Source: Shewanella putrefaciens
GTDB taxonomy: Bacteria; Pseudomonadota; Gammaproteobacteria; Enterobacterales; Shewanellaceae
DNA: 64,000 bases
Assembly (NCBI RefSeq): GCF_016406325.1
Contig: NZ_CP066370.1
Location: forward strand, 3,410,001 to 3,474,000
Reading direction: 5' to 3'
A program made the translations under genes and the position numbers. The notes under the pieces were generated by a model, which was not told the DNA's origin, did no database searches, and saw only the letters and a list, made by a program, of their open reading frames with translations. Below are positions 1 through 10,610 of the stretch, one piece after another (the stretch's first letter is position 1; each line of letters begins with the position of its first letter).

Positions 1-741
1 ACCGCGACCAGTAATTTTCTGGCTCACAAGCACTTCGGCGCTATAGGGGTTTTGCTTAGTAAATTCACTTTCGCCAATCGCTTTGGCCGTGCCGATGGAT
101 ACCACACTGGCGGACGAGGTTTCGATCAGCGGCTTAACGGCCTCTAATACATCGGCGTGCCACTGACCCGCGGCAGCTTCATAATCCATATCGCATTCAA
201 TCAAAGGTAACAGTGACTTAGCACCCAGTGCTGCTAAGCGGGCATCGAAGTCTTTACCTGTTTGGCAGAAGAACTCATAGCTAGAATCCCCCAACGCGAG
301 CACTGAGTAATGTAGATTGTCTAACTTAGGGGCACGTTTCGATGCTAAAAACTTGTGTAATTCAATCGCATCATCCGGCGCTTCACCTTCACCATGGGTG
401 CTGACCACCAGCAAAAGCACAGCTTCTTGCTTTAATTGGCGAACATTGTATTCGCCCATAGAAGCCAGATTGACCACATAGCCTTGGGATTGTGCCTTCT
501 CGGCAAGCGCCTTAGCCACACCCCGGCCATTACCCGTTTGGCTGCCATAGAGAATCGTCACAGTTTGAGCCGTTTGCGCCTGCGCAACAGGCGCTAATTG
601 ACCCGCATTGGCAGTTGCAGCAAGATAGCCACTCACCCAAGCCAGTTGCACTGCACTTAACTCAGAAGTGAGTTGTTTTAGCTTCTCGACTTGTCCTTGA
701 GACAATGGCGAAGCTAGCGATGAAAGTTCTTTTAACAACAT
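1..741 (-). CDS. cysJ: Sulfite reductase (NADPH) flavoprotein alpha subunit, N-terminal part (cut by window edge)
   Basis: The 247 visible codons run off the left edge, so this is the N-terminal part of a protein normally near 600 residues. After about 60 variable residues comes a flavodoxin-like FMN domain with the loop ILYGSQTGNGRGVAKAL, then STHGEGEAPDDA and LALGDSSYEFFCQTGKDFD, all typical of CysJ. The FAD/NADPH reductase half lies outside the window. In this family CysJ passes electrons from NADPH to the CysI hemoprotein, which reduces sulfite to sulfide for cysteine synthesis. cysI and cysH would be expected further left, downstream on this strand. The ATG at 741 (MLLKELSSLA) is the only sensible start. 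The gene is divergent from pntA across about 420 bp. Confidence 0.93.
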   Translation of the reverse strand, partial: MLLKELSSLASPLSQGQVEKLKQLTSELSAVQLAWVSGYLAATANAGQLAPVAQAQTAQTVTILYGSQTGNGRGVAKALAEKAQSQGYVVNLASMGEYNVRQLKQEAVLLLVVSTHGEGEAPDDAIELHKFLASKRAPKLDNLHYSVLALGDSSYEFFCQTGKDFDARLAALGAKSLLPLIECDMDYEAAAGQWHADVLEAVKPLIETSSASVVSIGTAKAIGESEFTKQNPYSAEVLVSQKITGRG

Positions 742-1161
742 GAGACGGCCCTATGACAGTGTAATGTCCACCAGCTTATCGTGGTTTAAGAAAAGCAAAA
801 AAGAATAAAATTTGATTTTTAATTCCATTTTGGAATATACAAAGGGCAAAATTTAAGCTACAAAAGTGTGCGCTGGTTAAAAGTTTTTGATACGACCAGT
901 ACAGAAACGACTCGCTTGAGAAATATGCGCTTGTGTCAAACCAAAGTCTTGCCACAATGGTATGAGCCTGCTGTACAGTGACCTCTGTTGCTCGCTGAGA
1001 AGTTTGTTTTGAAAGCACAAATTTCACACTCAAGATTTAATGCACTAACTTGCCGCAATCAAATAGACGAGTTAACTCTTGTTGCTGCCTAGCCCTACCT
1101 AGGTTTAGCGCAGGGGAAAGTACTCAGGCAGAACGATTATATAAACCACCAGGGAGTAGTC
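742..1161. other. Intergenic region between cysJ and pntA
   Basis: About 420 bp separate two divergent genes and must hold both promoters. I see no convincing RNA gene or coding sequence. An 85-codon open frame on the minus strand (776-1033) has no recognisable domain and no good ribosome site. A 5-6-5 inverted repeat, CCTAG-N6-CTAGG, lies around 1088-1103, upstream of pntA; its role is unknown. Confidence 0.4.
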
Positions 1162-2688
1162 ATGCAGATTGGAATACCGAGAGAGAGTCTCGCCGGTGAA
1201 ACTCGGGTCGCCGCGACCCCTGCCACCGTTGAGCAGCTTAAAAAGCTCGGCTTTGAGGTTGTTATTGAGGCCAATGCGGGTCAACTGTCAAGCTTCGATG
1301 ATGCGGCCTTTGAAGCTGCGGGCGCGAGTGTAACTAAGGATGTCTGGCAAGCGGATCTCATTTTTAAGGTCAATGCACCAAGCGATGTTGAAATTGAACA
1401 AATTAAAGATGGTGCGACGTTAATCAGTTTTATTTGGCCCGCTCAAAATCCTGAGTTGGTTGAGAAGCTATCTAAACGTAACATCAATGTCATGGCAATG
1501 GACATGGTGCCACGCATCTCCCGTGCCCAGTCACTGGATGCCCTCTCCTCGATGGCAAATATCGGTGGCTATCGCGCCGTTGTTGAGGCCGCGCATCAAT
1601 TTGGCCGTTTCTTTACTGGTCAAATTACTGCTGCTGGTAAAGTGCCTCCCGCCAAAGTATTAGTGATTGGTGCTGGTGTAGCTGGCCTTGCCGCCATTGG
1701 TACAGCGGGCTCACTAGGTGCTATAGTGCGCGCCTTCGATACCCGCTTAGAAGTGGCCGAGCAAATCGAATCCATGGGTGGCCAGTTCCTTAAACTGGAT
1801 TTTGGTAACGAAGAAGGCGGTTCATCGGACGGTTATGCTAAAACCATGTCGGACGAATTTATCGCCGCCGAAATGGCGCTGTTTGCCGAGCAAGCCAAAG
1901 AAGTCGATATCATCATCACTACTGCGCTGATCCCTGGCCGTCCTGCACCTAAGCTCATCACCAAAGCCATGGTCGATAGCATGAAGAGCGGCTCTGTAAT
2001 CGTCGATTTAGCCGCTGCGACGGGCGGTAACTGTGAATACACCCAATCGGGCGAGCTATTTATTACCGCTAACGGTGTAAAAGTCATTGGTTATACTGAC
2101 CTTCCCGGTCGTCTACCGGCGCAATCATCACAACTTTACGGCACTAACTTAGTCAACTTGATGAAGTTAATGTGCAAAGAAAAGGATGGCACAGCCAGCA
2201 TCAACTTCGATGATGTGGTCATGCGCAATATGACGGTGATAAAAGAAGGTGAAGTGACCTTCCCACCACCGCCGATTTCAGTCTCTGCTGCGCCAGCAAA
2301 ACCTGTCGCAAAAATCGAACCTAAGAGCACAACGCCAAAAGCTCCCTCAAAACTGAAATATGTGCTCGCCGCCTTAGGTGCGCTAGGATTCGCCGCTGTA
2401 GCATCGGTTGCACCGCCAGAGTTCCTCTCTCACTTCACCGTTTTTGTGTTGTCCTGCGTGGTTGGCTATTACGTAGTGTGGAACGTATCCCACTCTCTGC
2501 ATACGCCTTTAATGTCAGTGACTAATGCTATTTCAGGCATTATCGTGGTCGGCGCCCTACTGCAAATCGGTCAGGGTTCAACTTTGGTCACTGTACTGGC
2601 ATTTATCGCCGTGCTGATCGCCAGTATTAACATCTTCGGTGGCTTTACTGTCACTCAGCGTATGCTGAAGATGTTCCGTAAGGGTTAA
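1162..2688 (+). CDS. pntA: NAD(P) transhydrogenase subunit alpha
   Basis: PntA, with PntB, forms the proton-translocating transhydrogenase of the inner membrane, which uses the proton gradient to make NADPH from NADH. The 508 residues match the E. coli-type split alpha subunit (about 510). The start [20 protein letters not shown] is the family signature. The NAD(H)-binding domain carries [22 protein letters not shown] near residues 170-190 and the loop [14 protein letters not shown] proline- and alanine-rich linker follows near residue 370-395, then three or four hydrophobic helices to the end. The ATG at 1162 follows CAGGGAG. pntB follows after 11 bp, so the two form an operon. Confidence 0.97.
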   Translation: MQIGIPRESLAGETRVAATPATVEQLKKLGFEVVIEANAGQLSSFDDAAFEAAGASVTKDVWQADLIFKVNAPSDVEIEQIKDGATLISFIWPAQNPELVEKLSKRNINVMAMDMVPRISRAQSLDALSSMANIGGYRAVVEAAHQFGRFFTGQITAAGKVPPAKVLVIGAGVAGLAAIGTAGSLGAIVRAFDTRLEVAEQIESMGGQFLKLDFGNEEGGSSDGYAKTMSDEFIAAEMALFAEQAKEVDIIITTALIPGRPAPKLITKAMVDSMKSGSVIVDLAAATGGNCEYTQSGELFITANGVKVIGYTDLPGRLPAQSSQLYGTNLVNLMKLMCKEKDGTASINFDDVVMRNMTVIKEGEVTFPPPPISVSAAPAKPVAKIEPKSTTPKAPSKLKYVLAALGALGFAAVASVAPPEFLSHFTVFVLSCVVGYYVVWNVSHSLHTPLMSVTNAISGIIVVGALLQIGQGSTLVTVLAFIAVLIASINIFGGFTVTQRMLKMFRKG

Positions 2689-2699
2689 GGGGGTATAAC

Positions 2700-4184
2700 G
2701 TGTCTCAAGGACTGGTAACAGCAGCTTATATCGTTGCCGCCATTCTCTTCATCTTCAGTCTCGCAGGACTGTCGAAGCAAGAAACGGCAAAAAATGGCAA
2801 CTTGTTCGGTATATTAGGTATGGCAATCGCCCTATTGGCGACCATTTTCAATCCTGATACTAATGGTATCGCATGGATCTTAATTGCCATGGTAATCGGC
2901 GGTGCCATTGGTATCCGTCTCGCATTAAAAGTTGAAATGACTGAAATGCCAGAGTTGGTGGCCGTACTTCACAGTTTTGTGGGCATGGCCGCGGTATTAG
3001 TGGGTTTTAATAGTTTTATCGACTTACATCCACAGGACGTTTCACAGGTCGTGGTTGCCGTAGGTGGTGATATTAATACCACGCTAGCGGCAGTGCAGGA
3101 TGCCCTTACTAAAGCAGCCGACACCGCCAGCAAAGCGCATCTCACAGGCGCTATGCTTAATATTCACTTGGTCGAAGTCTTCCTCGGGATCTTTATCGGT
3201 GCGGTCACCTTTACAGGTTCTATCGTGGCCTTTTGTAAGTTGCGCGGACTGATTTCTTCTAAACCGTTAATGCTGCCACATCGCCACAAACTCAACTTAG
3301 TCGCCGTGCTAGTGTCTTTCGCACTCATGGTGTACTTCGTTCAGACAGGCGGCACTATGCCTGCACTGCTACTGATGAGTCTAATTGCCTTCGCCTTTGG
3401 CTGGCATTTAGTGGCATCGATTGGCGGCGCGGATATGCCAGTGGTTGTGTCTATGCTGAACTCCTACTCTGGTTGGGCAGCGGCAGCGGCGGGCTTTATG
3501 CTATCGAACGACCTCTTAATCGTAGTCGGCGCCTTAGTGGGTTCATCGGGTGCTATTCTGTCTTACATCATGTGTAAGGCGATGAATCGCTCGTTCATTT
3601 CTGTTATCGCGGGCGGCTTTGGCACTGATGGTGTAGCCTCATCTGGTGATGAAGAAATGGGCGAATACCGCGAAACCAACGCCGAAGATGTGGCGGAAAT
3701 GCTGAAAAATGCAACCTCGGTCATCATCACTCCAGGTTACGGAATGGCAGTGGCACAGGCACAATATCCTGTTGCGGAAATCACTCAAAAACTACGTGAT
3801 CGCGGCGTGAAAGTGCGTTTTGGTATCCATCCTGTGGCTGGCCGTTTACCCGGTCATATGAACGTACTGCTCGCGGAAGCGAAAGTCCCCTACGATATCG
3901 TGCTCGAAATGGACGAAATCAACGAAGACTTTAAAGACACAGATGTCGTGCTCGTTATCGGCGCAAACGATACGGTTAACCCCGCAGCGATGGAAGATCC
4001 TGGTAGTCCCATCGCAGGTATGCCAGTACTCGAAGTGTGGAAAGCGCAAAATGTGATTGGCTTTAAGCGTTCGATGAACACAGGTTATGCCGGCGTGCAA
4101 AACCCACTGTTCTTCAAAGAAAATACCCAAATGCTATTTGGAGATGCTAAAGCCAGTGTTGAGGCGATTCTAAAAGCCCTGTAA
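2700..4184 (+). CDS. pntB: NAD(P) transhydrogenase subunit beta
   Basis: This is the beta subunit: about nine transmembrane helices that form the proton channel, followed by the NADP(H)-binding domain. The membrane part carries [17 protein letters not shown] and [17 protein letters not shown]. The C-terminal domain has the family motifs [40 protein letters not shown] and [16 protein letters not shown], which bind NADP(H). The start is GTG at 2700, preceded by AAGGGGG; there is no better ATG. Length (494 residues) is near the E. coli 462 plus a small insertion around residues 110-145. The gene is co-transcribed with pntA and ends at a strong hairpin terminator. Confidence 0.97.
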   Translation: MSQGLVTAAYIVAAILFIFSLAGLSKQETAKNGNLFGILGMAIALLATIFNPDTNGIAWILIAMVIGGAIGIRLALKVEMTEMPELVAVLHSFVGMAAVLVGFNSFIDLHPQDVSQVVVAVGGDINTTLAAVQDALTKAADTASKAHLTGAMLNIHLVEVFLGIFIGAVTFTGSIVAFCKLRGLISSKPLMLPHRHKLNLVAVLVSFALMVYFVQTGGTMPALLLMSLIAFAFGWHLVASIGGADMPVVVSMLNSYSGWAAAAAGFMLSNDLLIVVGALVGSSGAILSYIMCKAMNRSFISVIAGGFGTDGVASSGDEEMGEYRETNAEDVAEMLKNATSVIITPGYGMAVAQAQYPVAEITQKLRDRGVKVRFGIHPVAGRLPGHMNVLLAEAKVPYDIVLEMDEINEDFKDTDVVLVIGANDTVNPAAMEDPGSPIAGMPVLEVWKAQNVIGFKRSMNTGYAGVQNPLFFKENTQMLFGDAKASVEAILKAL

Positions 4185-4204
4185 CAAGTGTTTTTCAATC
4201 CAGT

Positions 4205-4235
4205 AAGGGGAGCTATATCGCTCCCCTTATTTTTT
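4205..4235 (+). terminator. Rho-independent terminator after pntAB
   Basis: AAGGGGAGC (4205-4213) pairs perfectly with GCTCCCCTT (4220-4228) across a 6-nt loop and is followed by ATTTTTT. It lies 20 bp after the pntB stop. Confidence 0.9.
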
Positions 4236-4291
4236 AATCTCAAGCGTAAAAAAGGAGCCATTCGGCCCCTGTTTTACACCAATCAGATGAT

Positions 4292-4771
4292 TTATGCCGC
4301 TTTAGCGATATCAAAGTTTGATAACAACATCATAGCAGTACGGCCCAATAAATGATTGATTGTACGATCGCCCGCTAAGCCTAGCTCTGAAATCGCTTGC
4401 TGACGAGCGGAACTCACCGCTCTAAAGAGGGTGATTTCATTATTTGCACCACCACAAAGACTAAAAAACAGTCTCAATACCGCACGATAATGTTCTTCCT
4501 GCATTGCCTGCATCCATGATGTTTCCAATGCCTCTTGGCTAGAAAAATCCAGAGCCGCAACAAATAGATTGCCAATACGACTATCTAAACGAACCAGAAA
4601 ATCGCTTTTGCGCGGAAAATGATGACTAATGCCTGTACGGCTAATACCCGTAGCTTCAGATAACGTAGTATAAGACATTGTCTCAAAGCCAATAGTCAAA
4701 ATCTGCTTTAACGCTTCATCCATAATTTGATTAATGGTTTGCTCAGTTTGTACCCGCGAGCGTTTAGCCAT
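4292..4771 (-). CDS. TetR-family transcriptional regulator, LuxT-like
   Basis: This is a short TetR-type DNA-binding regulator of 159 residues. The N-terminal helix-turn-helix is clear: a basic start (MAKRSRVQTEQTINQIMDEA), then MSYTTLSEATGISRTGISHHFPRKSDF near residues 32-58. The exact pattern YTTLS..TGISRTGISHHFP recalls Vibrio LuxT, a regulator in the quorum-sensing and virulence circuit, but I rely on memory for this and the ligand domain is too diverged to assign an effector. The gene is alone, convergent with pntAB. Its ATG at 4771 is preceded by AAGGGGACTTTACT, a good ribosome site. Target genes cannot be seen here. Confidence 0.8.
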   Translation of the reverse strand: MAKRSRVQTEQTINQIMDEALKQILTIGFETMSYTTLSEATGISRTGISHHFPRKSDFLVRLDSRIGNLFVAALDFSSQEALETSWMQAMQEEHYRAVLRLFFSLCGGANNEITLFRAVSSARQQAISELGLAGDRTINHLLGRTAMMLLSNFDIAKAA

Positions 4772-4890
4772 AGTAAAGTCCCCTTCTTCTTTTTCTGGGC
4801 GCAGAGCTTACCAAAGCATCTCAGGGATTACTGCTATCTAAAGGACTAAAACGAGTGTATTTCACTTTTGTTCAGCTAGGGTTCAGTTTT

Positions 4891-4912
4891 AAACAGGGGG
4901 TTTGGCCTGTTT
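4891..4912. terminator. Possible weak bidirectional terminator
   Basis: AAACAGG (4891-4897) can pair with CCTGTTT (4906-4912). It lies just past the stop of the minus-strand gene at 4924. T runs on both sides are short, so function is uncertain. Confidence 0.35.
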
Positions 4913-4923
4913 TATTTACATAT

Positions 4924-5751
4924 TCACAACATTGAATTTTGTACCAACCAGTCATGGGCTTTTTCTTCTCCCATAAGCAAAATGAAGGTAGGTTTTAAGT
5001 AAAGGCCAAGTTCGGATTTACGCCAAAACAGGTATTCAGGAAGGGATTGCAGAACACTCCCCCCAAACGTTCGTTGGATTAAACTCGAATACTCATTCAA
5101 CGTTCGAGGTTCTAATTGGTCAATTTTAGGATAAAAGTCTGCCAAAAAATCTCGATAACGAGCATATTGTCCAACCTGTGCCGGGCTGTATTTATTTAAC
5201 ACTTGTATCATCATTGGCGCACTCCAATGGGACATATTATGCGCATTTGTTAATGCGGCAAGATTACGCCTATGGTATTGCTGCCATGCAAGGGCAAAGT
5301 TATTATTTTCCCTCGCTATGCGCCAAATTAAATAAATATCAGCTAAGGATTCATGCTGATAAGTACTTAAATCATTTGGTAATATGCTTCCTTGCAGAGC
5401 AATGTTCTCAAGGTGCCCTAACTCGTGCCATAGCGTTAGCAGCGACTGTTCTCTCAGATCTAACTGGTAGGTCACACCGTCAATATTGACCACTTCTATT
5501 TGGGGTGTTTCTTGCTTATTTACGAGGATTAATCCAGAGAAATGACTATCATCAACAGGTATCACCATAGCACTTCTAAAACCGATATCACGCTTGAATT
5601 GCTCAAGCGTATCGGGTAACTGTGTTCGCACAGATGCCGGAAGTGTATCGAGACATTTGTTTAACGCCGACAAAGGACAAATTAAAGCCTGCTTATCCGC
5701 GATAGGCACCCAAGACAGGCTTGAAACCAATGTCAGAACAATTAAACTCAC
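4924..5751 (-). CDS. Secreted zinc metalloprotease-like protein of unknown role, coupled to hldE
   Basis: I do not recognise a named family. The 275 residues begin with a short hydrophobic segment ([18 protein letters not shown]) that looks like a signal peptide. HELGH at about residues 109-113 fits the HExxH zinc motif. Some 20 residues on, the segment HESLADIY gives an E-x3-D pattern (E134, D138) like the third ligand of gluzincin peptidases. The ATG at 5751 overlaps the hldE stop in an ATGA, so translation is probably coupled to hldE, an LPS core gene. That suggests, but does not show, an envelope role. The second cysteine-containing segment near residues 25-35 could form a disulfide in the periplasm. 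Confidence 0.7.
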   Translation of the reverse strand: MSLIVLTLVSSLSWVPIADKQALICPLSALNKCLDTLPASVRTQLPDTLEQFKRDIGFRSAMVIPVDDSHFSGLILVNKQETPQIEVVNIDGVTYQLDLREQSLLTLWHELGHLENIALQGSILPNDLSTYQHESLADIYLIWRIARENNNFALAWQQYHRRNLAALTNAHNMSHWSAPMMIQVLNKYSPAQVGQYARYRDFLADFYPKIDQLEPRTLNEYSSLIQRTFGGSVLQSLPEYLFWRKSELGLYLKPTFILLMGEEKAHDWLVQNSML

Positions 5752-7178
5752 TGATTAGCCATAATATTTTGGATAATGGCCGTTGTTGAAATACCATCTT
5801 CAAACCCAAGTACTTGTACTTGACCACCAGCGGCAATCACTTCAGCGCCACCCGCAATATCTTCAATTTTATAATCGCCACCTTTGACCAAGAGATCCGG
5901 CAGCAATCTGGCGATGATCCGCTGCGGCGTATCTTCACTAAAAGGCACCACCCAATCGACAGAAGCTAAGCCTGCGAGCACTGCCATACGACGATCAACC
6001 TGATTAACTGGACGGCCTTCACCCTTGAGGCGTTTAACCGAGGCATCATCGTTTACTGCGACAATTAAACGATCACCCAAGGCTTTAGCCTGCTTTAAGT
6101 AGCTCACGTGACCCGCATGCAAAATATCGAAACAACCATTGGTCATCACCACACGTTCACCGCGCAGTTTGGCTTGCTCTAAGGCGTAGGCAAGCTGATC
6201 TTCACTCACCACACCAAAACCCGATTCTCCATGGTGCAAAGCTAAGGCTTCGATAAGCTCGATACGACTCACGGTTGAAGTGCCAAGTTTTCCGACCACC
6301 ACACCCGCAGCCGTATTTGCAATAGCACAAGCTTGGGGTAAATCGGCCCCTGCGGCTAATGAGGTTGCTAAGGCCGAAATCACAGTGTCGCCAGCCCCCG
6401 TCACATCATAGACTTCGCGGGCAACGGTTGGGATGTGTAATTCAGGCGCATTAGCAGTCACTAAGGTCATGCCCTTTTCAGAGCGGGTCACTAAAATGGC
6501 ATCGAAATGATGTTCTTTGAGTAAACCACGGGCTTTTTCTAGTAGATCGGCTTCAGAGGTCACCGTACCCACAACAGCTTCAAACTCGCTCATATTTGGG
6601 GTAATTAGTGACGCGCCATGATAACGACCAAAGTCACTGCCCTTAGGATCGACTAATACCATCACACCTTTCGAACGCGCTAAGGCAATAAAATCTCGCG
6701 GCTGATCGATAGCGCCCTTGGCATAGTCGGACAACACCACCACATCGACAGAGTCGAGTAAGGCTTCGGATTGCTTAAGTAAACGCACGCTGTCAGCCTT
6801 GTCGAAGGCTTCTTCGAAATCGAGGCGAATAAGCTGCTGATTACGTGATAATACCCGCAACTTAGTGATAGTTGGTTTATCCGCAATACTTAACCATTGG
6901 GGTTCAACCCCTAAGGTTTGCACACCGAGTGTTAAGGCTACGGCGGTATCATCTTGGCCAACGAGCCCTGCAAGCTGGACTTGGCCACCTAAGGTTGCGA
7001 TATTGAGGGCCACGTTGGCCGCGCCACCCGGTCTGTCTTCAACCTGATTAATCTTCACTACAGGTACGGGTGCCTCAGGGGAGATACGTCCCGTAGGGCC
7101 AACCCAATAACGGTCTAACATCACATCGCCGACGACTAACACTCTGGCTTTTTCAAATGCTGGCAGAGAAACCTTCAT
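5748..7178 (-). CDS. hldE: Bifunctional heptose 7-phosphate kinase / heptose 1-phosphate adenylyltransferase
   Basis: HldE makes ADP-heptose for the inner core of lipopolysaccharide. The 476 residues match the usual bifunctional length (E. coli 477). The N-terminal ribokinase-like half (about 1-320) shows [30 protein letters not shown] and the catalytic-anion-hole stretch [13 protein letters not shown]. The C-terminal nucleotidyltransferase half (about 340-476) shows [18 protein letters not shown] with the HxGH motif and later VKGGDY. ATG at 7178. It is divergent from the lipid A acyltransferase at 7270, so two LPS genes share a roughly 90-bp promoter region. A metalloprotease-like gene overlaps its stop by 4 bp. 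Confidence 0.97.
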   Translation of the reverse strand: MKVSLPAFEKARVLVVGDVMLDRYWVGPTGRISPEAPVPVVKINQVEDRPGGAANVALNIATLGGQVQLAGLVGQDDTAVALTLGVQTLGVEPQWLSIADKPTITKLRVLSRNQQLIRLDFEEAFDKADSVRLLKQSEALLDSVDVVVLSDYAKGAIDQPRDFIALARSKGVMVLVDPKGSDFGRYHGASLITPNMSEFEAVVGTVTSEADLLEKARGLLKEHHFDAILVTRSEKGMTLVTANAPELHIPTVAREVYDVTGAGDTVISALATSLAAGADLPQACAIANTAAGVVVGKLGTSTVSRIELIEALALHHGESGFGVVSEDQLAYALEQAKLRGERVVMTNGCFDILHAGHVSYLKQAKALGDRLIVAVNDDASVKRLKGEGRPVNQVDRRMAVLAGLASVDWVVPFSEDTPQRIIARLLPDLLVKGGDYKIEDIAGGAEVIAAGGQVQVLGFEDGISTTAIIQNIMANQ

Positions 7179-7269
7179 AGCGCTCTTATCTTCATGCAGA
7201 AATTTAACCGTGATTGTACCTAATTTTCAGTAAAAATTGAGTTAGAATAAGCAGTAATTTTCAAAACGA

Positions 7270-8208
7270 GTGAGTATTTTTGTGGTCGAGAAAGCCGAAT
7301 TTTCATCTTCTTTATATCATCCCAAGCATTGGCCCATGTGGTTTGGCGTATTTTTGATGCGTTTAACTCAGTTTCTACCACTGTCTTGGCAGATGAAACT
7401 GGGCAAGGGGTTAGGTCGCTTAGTGATGAAATTTGCCGCTGGCCGCACCCATACCGCACGCCGCAATTTAACCCTTTGCTTCCCAGATATGTCTGAAACT
7501 GAAAGGGAAAATCTGCTCAAACGTAACTTTGAAGAAACGGGTAAAGCCATTTTTGATACGATTAATGCGTGGTGGTGGTCCGATGAAAAAGTGCAACAAC
7601 ACATGAGTATTAAAGGCAAAGAATACGTACAAGACACACTCGATGCCGGCCACGGAGTCATCCTTTTTGCCGTGCATTGTTTACCGCTAGAAATGGGGGC
7701 ACGTATCTTTGGCCAATTTCAACCCGGTGTTGGCGTTTATCGCCCACACAATAACCCAGTCATGGAATATCTGCAGGTCGAGGGGCGTTTACGTTCCAAC
7801 AAAGGTTTGGTCTCTAAACGGGATTTACGCCAAATGGTGCGCTGCCTACGTAATCCAGATGTAATTTGGTACACAGCCGATCAGGACTTTGGCCGTTCAA
7901 GTGCCGTATTTATTCCCTTTTATGCCATGCCTGATGCGGCAACGATTACGGGCGCGACGACCTTAGCCAAACTCGGTAAAGCTAAAGTGCTCCCCTTTTT
8001 TGTAGAGCGTACTGAAGGTGATGAAGGTTATCGAATTGAAATCATGCCACCGCTGGATAATTTCCCCGGCGAAGATGAATTAGCTGATGCCATTCGCGGT
8101 AACAAGATTATCGAGTCCATCATAGATAAAAACCGCGCCCAATATATGTGGTTGCATCGCCGCTTTAAGACTCGTCCTGATCCCTCTGATAAATCTGTAT
8201 ATCAGTAA
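7270..8208 (+). CDS. lpxL: Lipid A biosynthesis (Kdo)2-lipid IVA acyltransferase
   Basis: This is a late acyltransferase of the LpxL/LpxM family, an inner-membrane enzyme that adds a secondary acyl chain to lipid A. The 312 residues align by eye with E. coli LpxL from LYHPKHWPMWFG to MWLHRRFKTRPDP. The HX4(D/E) catalytic motif is seen as HCLPLE near residue 137. Other family blocks are GVGVYRPHNNPVMEYLQ, GRLRSNKGLVSKRDLR and WYTADQDFGRSSAVFIPF. LpxL, LpxP and LpxM are hard to separate by eye, so the acyl chain is not assigned. The start is taken as GTG 7270; GTG 7282 is an alternative. A terminator follows at 8229. Confidence 0.92.
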   Translation: MSIFVVEKAEFSSSLYHPKHWPMWFGVFLMRLTQFLPLSWQMKLGKGLGRLVMKFAAGRTHTARRNLTLCFPDMSETERENLLKRNFEETGKAIFDTINAWWWSDEKVQQHMSIKGKEYVQDTLDAGHGVILFAVHCLPLEMGARIFGQFQPGVGVYRPHNNPVMEYLQVEGRLRSNKGLVSKRDLRQMVRCLRNPDVIWYTADQDFGRSSAVFIPFYAMPDAATITGATTLAKLGKAKVLPFFVERTEGDEGYRIEIMPPLDNFPGEDELADAIRGNKIIESIIDKNRAQYMWLHRRFKTRPDPSDKSVYQ

Positions 8209-8228
8209 CCTAACACACTTTTTAACAC

Positions 8229-8260
8229 AAAAATGCCAGCAATTAAGCTGGCATTTTTTA
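8229..8260. terminator. Bidirectional terminator between lpxL and the antiporter gene
   Basis: AAATGCCAGC (8231-8240) pairs perfectly with GCTGGCATTT (8247-8256) across AATTAA. A-rich and T-rich flanks on the two sides suit both converging genes. Confidence 0.88.
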
Positions 8261-8274
8261 TAGGCCCTAGAATG

Positions 8275-9999
8275 CTAGGTTTCTGGCGGTAAGCGAATCC
8301 CGATATTCGTCACTTTGCCTTCATGCAATCCTGCAACAACCCAGTGTAAAGATTGCCATTGGAAATGATCCCCTATGACCGGATGTGCACCAAGCTCAGA
8401 TGCCACAAGATCAGCCACTGTCATCTCACTCGCCTCCTCATCTAAGTCCAAACCATAGATAGGGGCCAGATCAGCTAACTTGACATCAGTCTCAATAAAG
8501 AAATCACCGAAGAAACGTGGAACTTCCTTAATTTCAGGTGCTTGGCTAAAAAGATGACTTAATGCATCTAAACTTCGCTCCTGACCGAGAACACAGAGTA
8601 TATCTCCAGCCTCTAAGCAAGTACTACCAGAGGGATGCAATAGTTTGTCTCCCCTAAAAACAGCCGCAATACGCGTACCATCAGGCATAGATAACCGTTT
8701 TAAGGGCTCACCAACACACCATTTATTTTCGCTCAAACAGTAAACAAAGACCTCCCATTCACTACTCGGATAAATTTCAACACCCGAGCGTGAAATGGGG
8801 AGCGGCTTTGGGGGCAGTTCCACCTTTGCCAAGCGCGCTGCCGTGGTTAACGAAGCTCCTTGGATCAGCAGCGAGACTAGCACGACGAAGAAAGCTAAGT
8901 TGAAATATAACTGAGCCCCTGGCAGGCCCGCCATCATAGGAAATACTGCTAAGATGATCGGTACAGCGCCGCGTAACCCCACCCAAGAAATAAACCAACG
9001 ATCCCGGCTACTAAAGCTTTTAAAGGGCAATAAGCTCAGCCACACAGCCAGAGGACGGGCGAATAAGATCATCCCAAATGCCAAGGCAAAACCAGGCAGC
9101 AAAATATCAAATAAATCAGAAGGGGTAAGTAGCAAGCCTAAGACAAGGAACATACCGATTTGGCTGACCCAAGTCATACCATCGAGTACGTTTAAAATAG
9201 AATGACGACCACGAGTGGGTTTATTACCGAGGAATAATCCGACTAAGTAAATGGATAAAATGCCACTTCCACCCAACTTGTTAGATACAGCATAAATAAT
9301 CAGTCCGCCACTTAAGACTAAAATTGAGTAAAGCCCCTCTGCAAGCTTACTTAAATTAACCAGTTTCCATAGCAGCCAACCACCGCCTAAACCTAAACAA
9401 ATTCCCAAACCAAACTGTTTAATAAAGCTTACCAGCATAAAACTAACCGAAAGCTCAGTATCAACATTAGCCAAAATAGCAATTAATGTGACGGTTAAAA
9501 ATACCGCCATAGGATCGTTACTACCGGACTCAATTTCCAAGGTTGCCCCAACCCGCTCATTAAGACTTCGTCCTTTAAGTAAGGAAAATACCGCAGCCGC
9601 ATCGGTCGAGCCCACAATAGCCCCAACCAGTAACCCCTGCAGCCAATGCAAATCAAACAACCATGCGGCCATCAAACCAGTAATACTGGTGGTAATCGCA
9701 ACGCCAAAAGTCGCCAAGGATAATGCAGGCCATAGCGCCACCCTAAAACTGGCTACGCGCGTGCGCATACCGCCGTCGAGCAAAATAATCGCTAAGGCTA
9801 AGTTACTGACTAAATAAGCTGTGGAGTAATCATCAAATTGGATACCACCAAGACCATCTTCACCAGCCAAAATACCTACAGCAAGGAAAATCAATAAAAT
9901 TGGAATGCCTAAACGGGAAGACATAGGACTAAGCAAAACACTCACTGCTGCAAGCAAGGCACCGATCAGAAAAAAACTATTGATGGAATCTGCATCCAC
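8275..9999 (-). CDS. nhaP2: Potassium/proton antiporter (CvrA/NhaP2 type)
   Basis: This is a CPA1-family cation/proton antiporter with a cytoplasmic regulatory tail. About twelve membrane helices fill residues 1-390, with [41 protein letters not shown] (the ND pair of this family) and [16 protein letters not shown]. The tail contains a TrkA_C-like block ([24 protein letters not shown]...GDILCVLG) and a further C-terminal domain, as in E. coli CvrA (about 578 residues). The family exports K+ for H+ and helps set cell volume and pH. The start is GTG at 9999 with an excellent AAGGAGG five bases upstream, which decides against other starts. With kdp and the K+ channel, it makes three potassium systems in the window. 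Confidence 0.92.
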   Translation of the reverse strand: MDADSINSFFLIGALLAAVSVLLSPMSSRLGIPILLIFLAVGILAGEDGLGGIQFDDYSTAYLVSNLALAIILLDGGMRTRVASFRVALWPALSLATFGVAITTSITGLMAAWLFDLHWLQGLLVGAIVGSTDAAAVFSLLKGRSLNERVGATLEIESGSNDPMAVFLTVTLIAILANVDTELSVSFMLVSFIKQFGLGICLGLGGGWLLWKLVNLSKLAEGLYSILVLSGGLIIYAVSNKLGGSGILSIYLVGLFLGNKPTRGRHSILNVLDGMTWVSQIGMFLVLGLLLTPSDLFDILLPGFALAFGMILFARPLAVWLSLLPFKSFSSRDRWFISWVGLRGAVPIILAVFPMMAGLPGAQLYFNLAFFVVLVSLLIQGASLTTAARLAKVELPPKPLPISRSGVEIYPSSEWEVFVYCLSENKWCVGEPLKRLSMPDGTRIAAVFRGDKLLHPSGSTCLEAGDILCVLGQERSLDALSHLFSQAPEIKEVPRFFGDFFIETDVKLADLAPIYGLDLDEEASEMTVADLVASELGAHPVIGDHFQWQSLHWVVAGLHEGKVTNIGIRLPPET

Positions 10000-10424
10000 A
10001 CATGCCTCCTTAAATACAGGTTGTTTAGTTAAACGATAGACAAATCACCGAGGTTAAAAATGACTCAACTTACAATTTTTATGATTTTATATTAGCACAA
10101 AAATAGCGAATTATTGGAGCGTTAAATATTAAATTTCAATCATCTACAGACAAATAGCTTCAACAGTAACTTTGTATTAGCTTTGATGTAAAAACCAGTA
10201 AAAAATTCTAAATTCACGATAACACCAACAACCCAATAAATTGCAATTAAAATAGCTAAATATCAATATATTAAGAAAATAACCATTCAATTAAAACCCA
10301 CCTAATTGACGTTAAAACCAAGCAATAACGCAATAGAAACCCCGATATACTATGAAAATTAGCACAAACAATAAAAATACCAATAAAAATAGTAAGTTCT
10401 AGGATAAGAAGCCTAAATACGATT
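10000..10424. other. AT-rich intergenic DNA upstream of the NO reductase regulatory region
   Basis: This stretch is visibly richer in A and T than its neighbours and holds no open frame I can support. It must include the antiporter promoter near its left end. The right-hand end leads into the NorR sites. Confidence 0.5.
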
Positions 10425-10435
10425 GTTTTAAAGAC
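10425..10435 (+). promoter_or_regulatory. Predicted NorR binding site 1
   Basis: GTTTTAAAGAC fits GT-N7-AC, the core of the known NorR enhancer consensus. It is the most upstream of three such sites before norB; NorR of E. coli also needs three sites. Confidence 0.55.
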
Positions 10436-10452
10436 ACAACTCAATAAATAGT

Positions 10453-10463
10453 GTCATAAAAAC
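10453..10463 (+). promoter_or_regulatory. Predicted NorR binding site 2
   Basis: GTCATAAAAAC fits GT-N7-AC. It is 28 bp from the centre of site 1 and 18 bp from the centre of site 3. Confidence 0.6.
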
Positions 10464-10470
10464 AATAGAT

Positions 10471-10481
10471 GTCATTATGAC
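10471..10481 (+). promoter_or_regulatory. Predicted NorR binding site 3
   Basis: GTCATTATGAC is a perfect palindromic match to GT-N7-AC, the best of the three. It lies about 70 bp upstream of the sigma-54 promoter, a normal enhancer distance. Confidence 0.75.
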
Positions 10482-10547
10482 ACTTTAAAAGCGTATCAAA
10501 AAGACACCCATACAATAAATATTCATTTAATTTCAATAAGATAAATG

Positions 10548-10563
10548 TTGGCACATTTCCAGC
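10548..10563 (+). promoter_or_regulatory. Predicted sigma-54 (-24/-12) promoter of norB
   Basis: TTGGCACATTTCCAGC has GG and GC separated by exactly 10 bp and the preferred TTGGCAC block at -24; the -12 part (CAGC) is weaker than the ideal TTGC. It lies 48 bp before the norB start and fits activation by the NorR encoded downstream. Confidence 0.72.
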
Positions 10564-10610
10564 TATAGATAACACAAAGGTATCAAAATGACGTTGTATT
10601 AAGGGGATTT

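Noticed and set aside
776..1033. 85-codon minus-strand frame between cysJ and pntA
   Set aside because: No ribosome site, no known domain, and it covers the region where both promoters should lie.
5231..5241. GACATATTATG, like the yjfI palindrome
   Set aside because: Inside a coding region and lacks the final TC, so the palindrome is incomplete; probably chance.
5178..5489. 103-codon plus-strand frame inside the metalloprotease-like gene
   Set aside because: Shadow of the real minus-strand gene, which has a signal peptide, zinc motif and coupled start.
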